Assembly: GCF_002812985.1 (NCBI RefSeq)
Contig: NZ_PGCP01000004.1
Coordinates: 186,001-250,000 of the forward strand
Length of the DNA stretch: 64,000 nt
Source of the DNA: Aeromonas lusitana
Lineage (GTDB): Bacteria > Pseudomonadota > Gammaproteobacteria > Enterobacterales > Aeromonadaceae
Reading direction: 5' to 3'
Below the pieces are notes generated by a model. That model was not told where the DNA came from and ran no database searches. It saw only the letters and a program-made list of their open reading frames with translations. Position numbers and translations under genes: made by a program. Positions 61,810-64,000 of this stretch are shown piece after piece (the stretch's first letter is position 1; each line of letters opens with the position of its first letter).

Positions 61810-62844
61810 ATGCGCATCGCCAGCATAGAGTGTGGGCGGGTACTGGCCATCCTGGCCGTGATGACCATTCACATCTCCCCCTTCAGCAACCCCTTCGATC
61901 CCGGCCTCTGGGGTGATCCCCTCTACCTCTGGCTCGGGGGCATCATCAACCAGTTGTGCCGCTTCGCCGTGCCCCTGTTCTTCCTGTGCGCCGGTTACTT
62001 CCTGCAACCCAGGCTGAACCAGAATCCCATGGGAGTGGCGCTGCGCTACTGCCGCCCCCTGCTGCTGCTCTGGCTGGGCTGGAGCCTCATCTATCTGCTG
62101 GTGCCCTTCAACCCGGTAGCGTCGGTGCAGCAGGGTTATCTGCCGACCATGGCGGGTCAGTGGCAGATGCAGATTGGGGATCACCTCAACGCCTGGCTGG
62201 TCGGCGGCATGATCCACCTCTGGTTCCTGCCCGCCCTGATGCTGGCGGTGCTGATCCTGGGGCTGTTCCGGCGAGTTGGGCTCCCCGGCCTGGCGCTGGT
62301 GATGGGCGCCCTGCTCTATCTGCTGGCTCTGCTCGGCGGCTCCTATGGCAAGCCGCTGCTGGGCGGTGAATGGGCCCTGCTGACCCGAAACGGCCCCTTC
62401 TTCTCACTGCTGTTCGTGGCCCTCGGCGCCTATCTCAAGGCCCGCAACTGGCGACCGGATACTGCCTTGAGTGTTCGTCTGCTGGGGGCTGGGCTTGCCC
62501 TCTACGCCCTGGAGGCCTGGGGGTTGCTGCGCTTTGCCGAGGTGCCCCTCAATCGCCATGACTTCCTGCTGGGCTCTATCCCCTGGGCTCTGGGTCTGTT
62601 CGGCCTGCTGCTGGCCAACCCCGGCTGGGGCGAGGGGAGCTGGCTGGCGCGCCAGGCCCCCAAGGTGCTCGGCCTCTACTGCGTGCACATGATGCTGGTG
62701 GTCTGGCTGATGGTGTTCGGCCCGCAAGGCAAACACCTCTGGTGGGAACTGCTGAAGGTGCCAGCCCTGCTCGCCTGCTCCCTGCTGGCCTATCGACTGC
62801 TGGAGGCAACTCCAGCCAGCCGCTGGCTGCTGCGGACCCGCTGA
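61810..62844 (+). CDS. Acyltransferase family 3 membrane protein
   Basis: 344 residues from ATG 61810 with GAGAGGA upstream. About ten membrane segments. The catalytic-type His of the family is in MTIHISPF (near residue 27) and the FFLCAGYFL and HLWFLPALM segments are typical. Such enzymes O-acetylate or acylate surface polysaccharides or lipids. Substrate unknown; the gene is single. Confidence 0.87.
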   Translation: MRIASIECGRVLAILAVMTIHISPFSNPFDPGLWGDPLYLWLGGIINQLCRFAVPLFFLCAGYFLQPRLNQNPMGVALRYCRPLLLLWLGWSLIYLLVPFNPVASVQQGYLPTMAGQWQMQIGDHLNAWLVGGMIHLWFLPALMLAVLILGLFRRVGLPGLALVMGALLYLLALLGGSYGKPLLGGEWALLTRNGPFFSLLFVALGAYLKARNWRPDTALSVRLLGAGLALYALEAWGLLRFAEVPLNRHDFLLGSIPWALGLFGLLLANPGWGEGSWLARQAPKVLGLYCVHMMLVVWLMVFGPQGKHLWWELLKVPALLACSLLAYRLLEATPASRWLLRTR

Positions 62845-63013
62845 ACGCACACTGGTAATGACAGCGATAGAAGCCGCGCCCAGTCGGGGCGGCTCAGCCG
62901 TACACCATCAAGCTGGTTGTGGTGGGTGCGACAACTTGGGCTCCCATGAGGTGACGACGGAACGCCCCCCCTGCTACCATCCCTTCCTTATCATCAATCC
63001 ATACGAGACCATC

Positions 63014-63448
63014 ATGCAGATCCGTGCATTCACCCCTGCCGATACGGACGCCGTCCTCACCATCTGGCTGGAGGCCTCCCTGCAGGCTCACCATTTCATT
63101 GCGCCAGCATACTGGCATGCCAATGTGGGCCCGATGCGGGAACACTATCTGCCTGCCGCCGATAACTGGCTGCTCTGCCAGGATGCTGTCGTTCTGGGCT
63201 TCTACTCCCTGTACGAAGATAACCTGGCAGCCATCTTTGTCGCGCCAGGAAAGCAGGGGCGCGGCCATGGCAAGGCCCTGCTCGCTCACGCGAAACAGCA
63301 GCGACAAAACCTACAACTGCGGGTGTACCAGCAAAACAGGGCCAGTTGCGACTTCTATCTCTCTCAGGGTTTCCAGATCGAGGAGGAAGGGTTGGACAGT
63401 GACACCGGCAGTCCTGAGTGGCTCATGCGCTGGTCGGCAGAAGGCTAG
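63014..63448 (+). CDS. GNAT-family N-acetyltransferase
   Basis: 144 residues from ATG 63014. The opening MQIRAFTPADTDAVLTIWLE and the acetyl-CoA motif VAPGKQGRGHGKALLAHAK, then NRASCDFYLSQGF, match YjaB-type small acetyltransferases. Substrate unknown. Convergent with the HxlR regulator gene 27 bases away. Confidence 0.88.
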   Translation: MQIRAFTPADTDAVLTIWLEASLQAHHFIAPAYWHANVGPMREHYLPAADNWLLCQDAVVLGFYSLYEDNLAAIFVAPGKQGRGHGKALLAHAKQQRQNLQLRVYQQNRASCDFYLSQGFQIEEEGLDSDTGSPEWLMRWSAEG

Positions 63449-63475
63449 CACTGACTTGAGGATCGCAAGGGAGAC

Positions 63476-63820
63476 TCACTCGCCGAGATCACGCCGAGCC
63501 AACAGCTCGCCGTGGCTCAGGGCGAAGTCGTGCATCTGTTGCAGCAAGGGGATAAGGGCGGTGCCGAGCGGGCTCAGGGCGTACTCCACCCTGGGGGGCA
63601 CCTCGGGGTAGAGGGTACGACGTATGACCCCATCGACCTCCAGTTCTTTAAGCTGGGCGGTGAGCACCTTCTGGCTCACGTCCGGCAGGCAGCGGCGCAA
63701 GTCCCCGAAGCGCAGGGTCTGCTCGCGCAGATGAAACAGGATGGCGGGCTTCCACTTGCCGGTCAGCAGGCGCAGTACCTCGTAGGCGGGACAAAGGGCA
63801 GAGGTCACGGCAAGTCTCAT
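63476..63820 (-). CDS. HxlR-family transcriptional regulator
   Basis: 114 residues with the winged-helix pattern of HxlR: CPAYEVLRLLTGKWKPAIL, RFGDLRRCLPDVSQKVLT and the PRVEYALSPLG wing. The N-terminal Cys is common in redox- or aldehyde-sensing members. It is divergent from a ydhR-like gene, which is its likely target. Confidence 0.9.
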   Translation of the reverse strand: MRLAVTSALCPAYEVLRLLTGKWKPAILFHLREQTLRFGDLRRCLPDVSQKVLTAQLKELEVDGVIRRTLYPEVPPRVEYALSPLGTALIPLLQQMHDFALSHGELLARRDLGE

Positions 63821-63929
63821 GAGTGGTTACTTTGGAGTAACTATGCCACGAAAAGGTGCCTTCTTGCAGCCAAGATGCAGGCTTCTTATCATGTTGGCTC
63901 AACCATTCCGACCCATCGAGAGGTAGACC

Positions 63930-64000
63930 ATGCCCAGCCTGCTGCAGATCCATTTCAACTTCCCCCGCGAGATGATGGGGCCGGCCCTGACCGAGGCGGC
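63930..64000 (+). CDS. ydhR: YdhR-like monooxygenase, start only
   Basis: The first 23 codons are present and run off the window edge. The beginning, LLQIHFNFPREMMG, resembles E. coli YdhR (LLQLHFAF), a small dimeric ferredoxin-like-fold protein of the putative monooxygenase family. AGAGG is nine bases upstream. Divergent from the HxlR regulator. Confidence 0.7.
   Translation, partial: MPSLLQIHFNFPREMMGPALTEA

Overview
The window looks like chromosomal DNA of a GC-rich gammaproteobacterium, most likely Aeromonas. This is an inference from gene content and order (a cyaA-cyaY-lptM-lysA-dapF-DUF484-xerC-yigB block, hemCDXY beside cyaA, a lipase with its foldase, an M9 collagenase, sgrR, an iron-regulated Mn superoxide dismutase), from protein similarity to Vibrio and enteric families, and from the strong GC bias. 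I see no rRNA, tRNA, CRISPR array, prophage, integrase or intact insertion sequence.

Layout. 1-9.8 kb: end of a probable menC, menE, a secreted collagenase with a duplicated N-terminal domain, sanA, a Fur-controlled DUF2753-sodA pair, lipase plus foldase, a secreted unknown and a thioesterase. 9.9-16.2 kb: sgrR, a divergent 58-codon gene resembling SgrT, metY behind a MetJ operator, a glutathione transferase, a YqhD-type dehydrogenase. 16.3-27.3 kb: an N-terminal-nucleophile dipeptidase, the GNAT-DUF3624-ydfG operon, a RimK-like ligase with an MgtC-like protein, a lipoprotein alpha-amylase, DUF2442, an LtaS-like sulfatase, an Lrp-type regulator. 27.4-41.4 kb: a small Cys phosphatase, metA, an HD-GYP-like protein, a CinA-like protein, ydjM, an efflux ABC operon, a DUF342 protein, a HAD phosphatase, a class I amidotransferase, small unknowns and yigB. 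41.5-53.6 kb: the conserved xerC to hemY block around divergent cyaA/hemC. 53.7-64 kb: YkgJ protein, glpX, a porin, a methyltransferase, a Fur-boxed TonB receptor with a PepSY protein, an acyltransferase, acetyltransferases, and an HxlR regulator divergent from a ydhR-like gene.

How the genes connect. metY and metA both have MetJ-like operators, so methionine synthesis is under one control. Fur-like boxes precede sodA's operon, the siderophore receptor and, unexpectedly, hemC, joining iron uptake, oxidative defence and haem synthesis. cyaA has a CRP-like site. Extracellular nutrition (collagenase, lipase, amylase) is prominent.

The most unusual signal is in the junctions between genes. Immediately downstream of metA (twice), xerC, lysA and glpX lies a short second copy of that gene's own 3' end. 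The copies still translate in frame (entirely or mostly) to a diverged version of the C-terminus, and they sit against the next gene or the terminator. The ABC-operon membrane fusion gene shows a related event at its 5' end: three tandem copies of its ribosome-binding site and start codon. Two 149-bp inverted-repeat elements (MITE-like) and a small REP-like palindrome family add to this picture of reworked gene boundaries.
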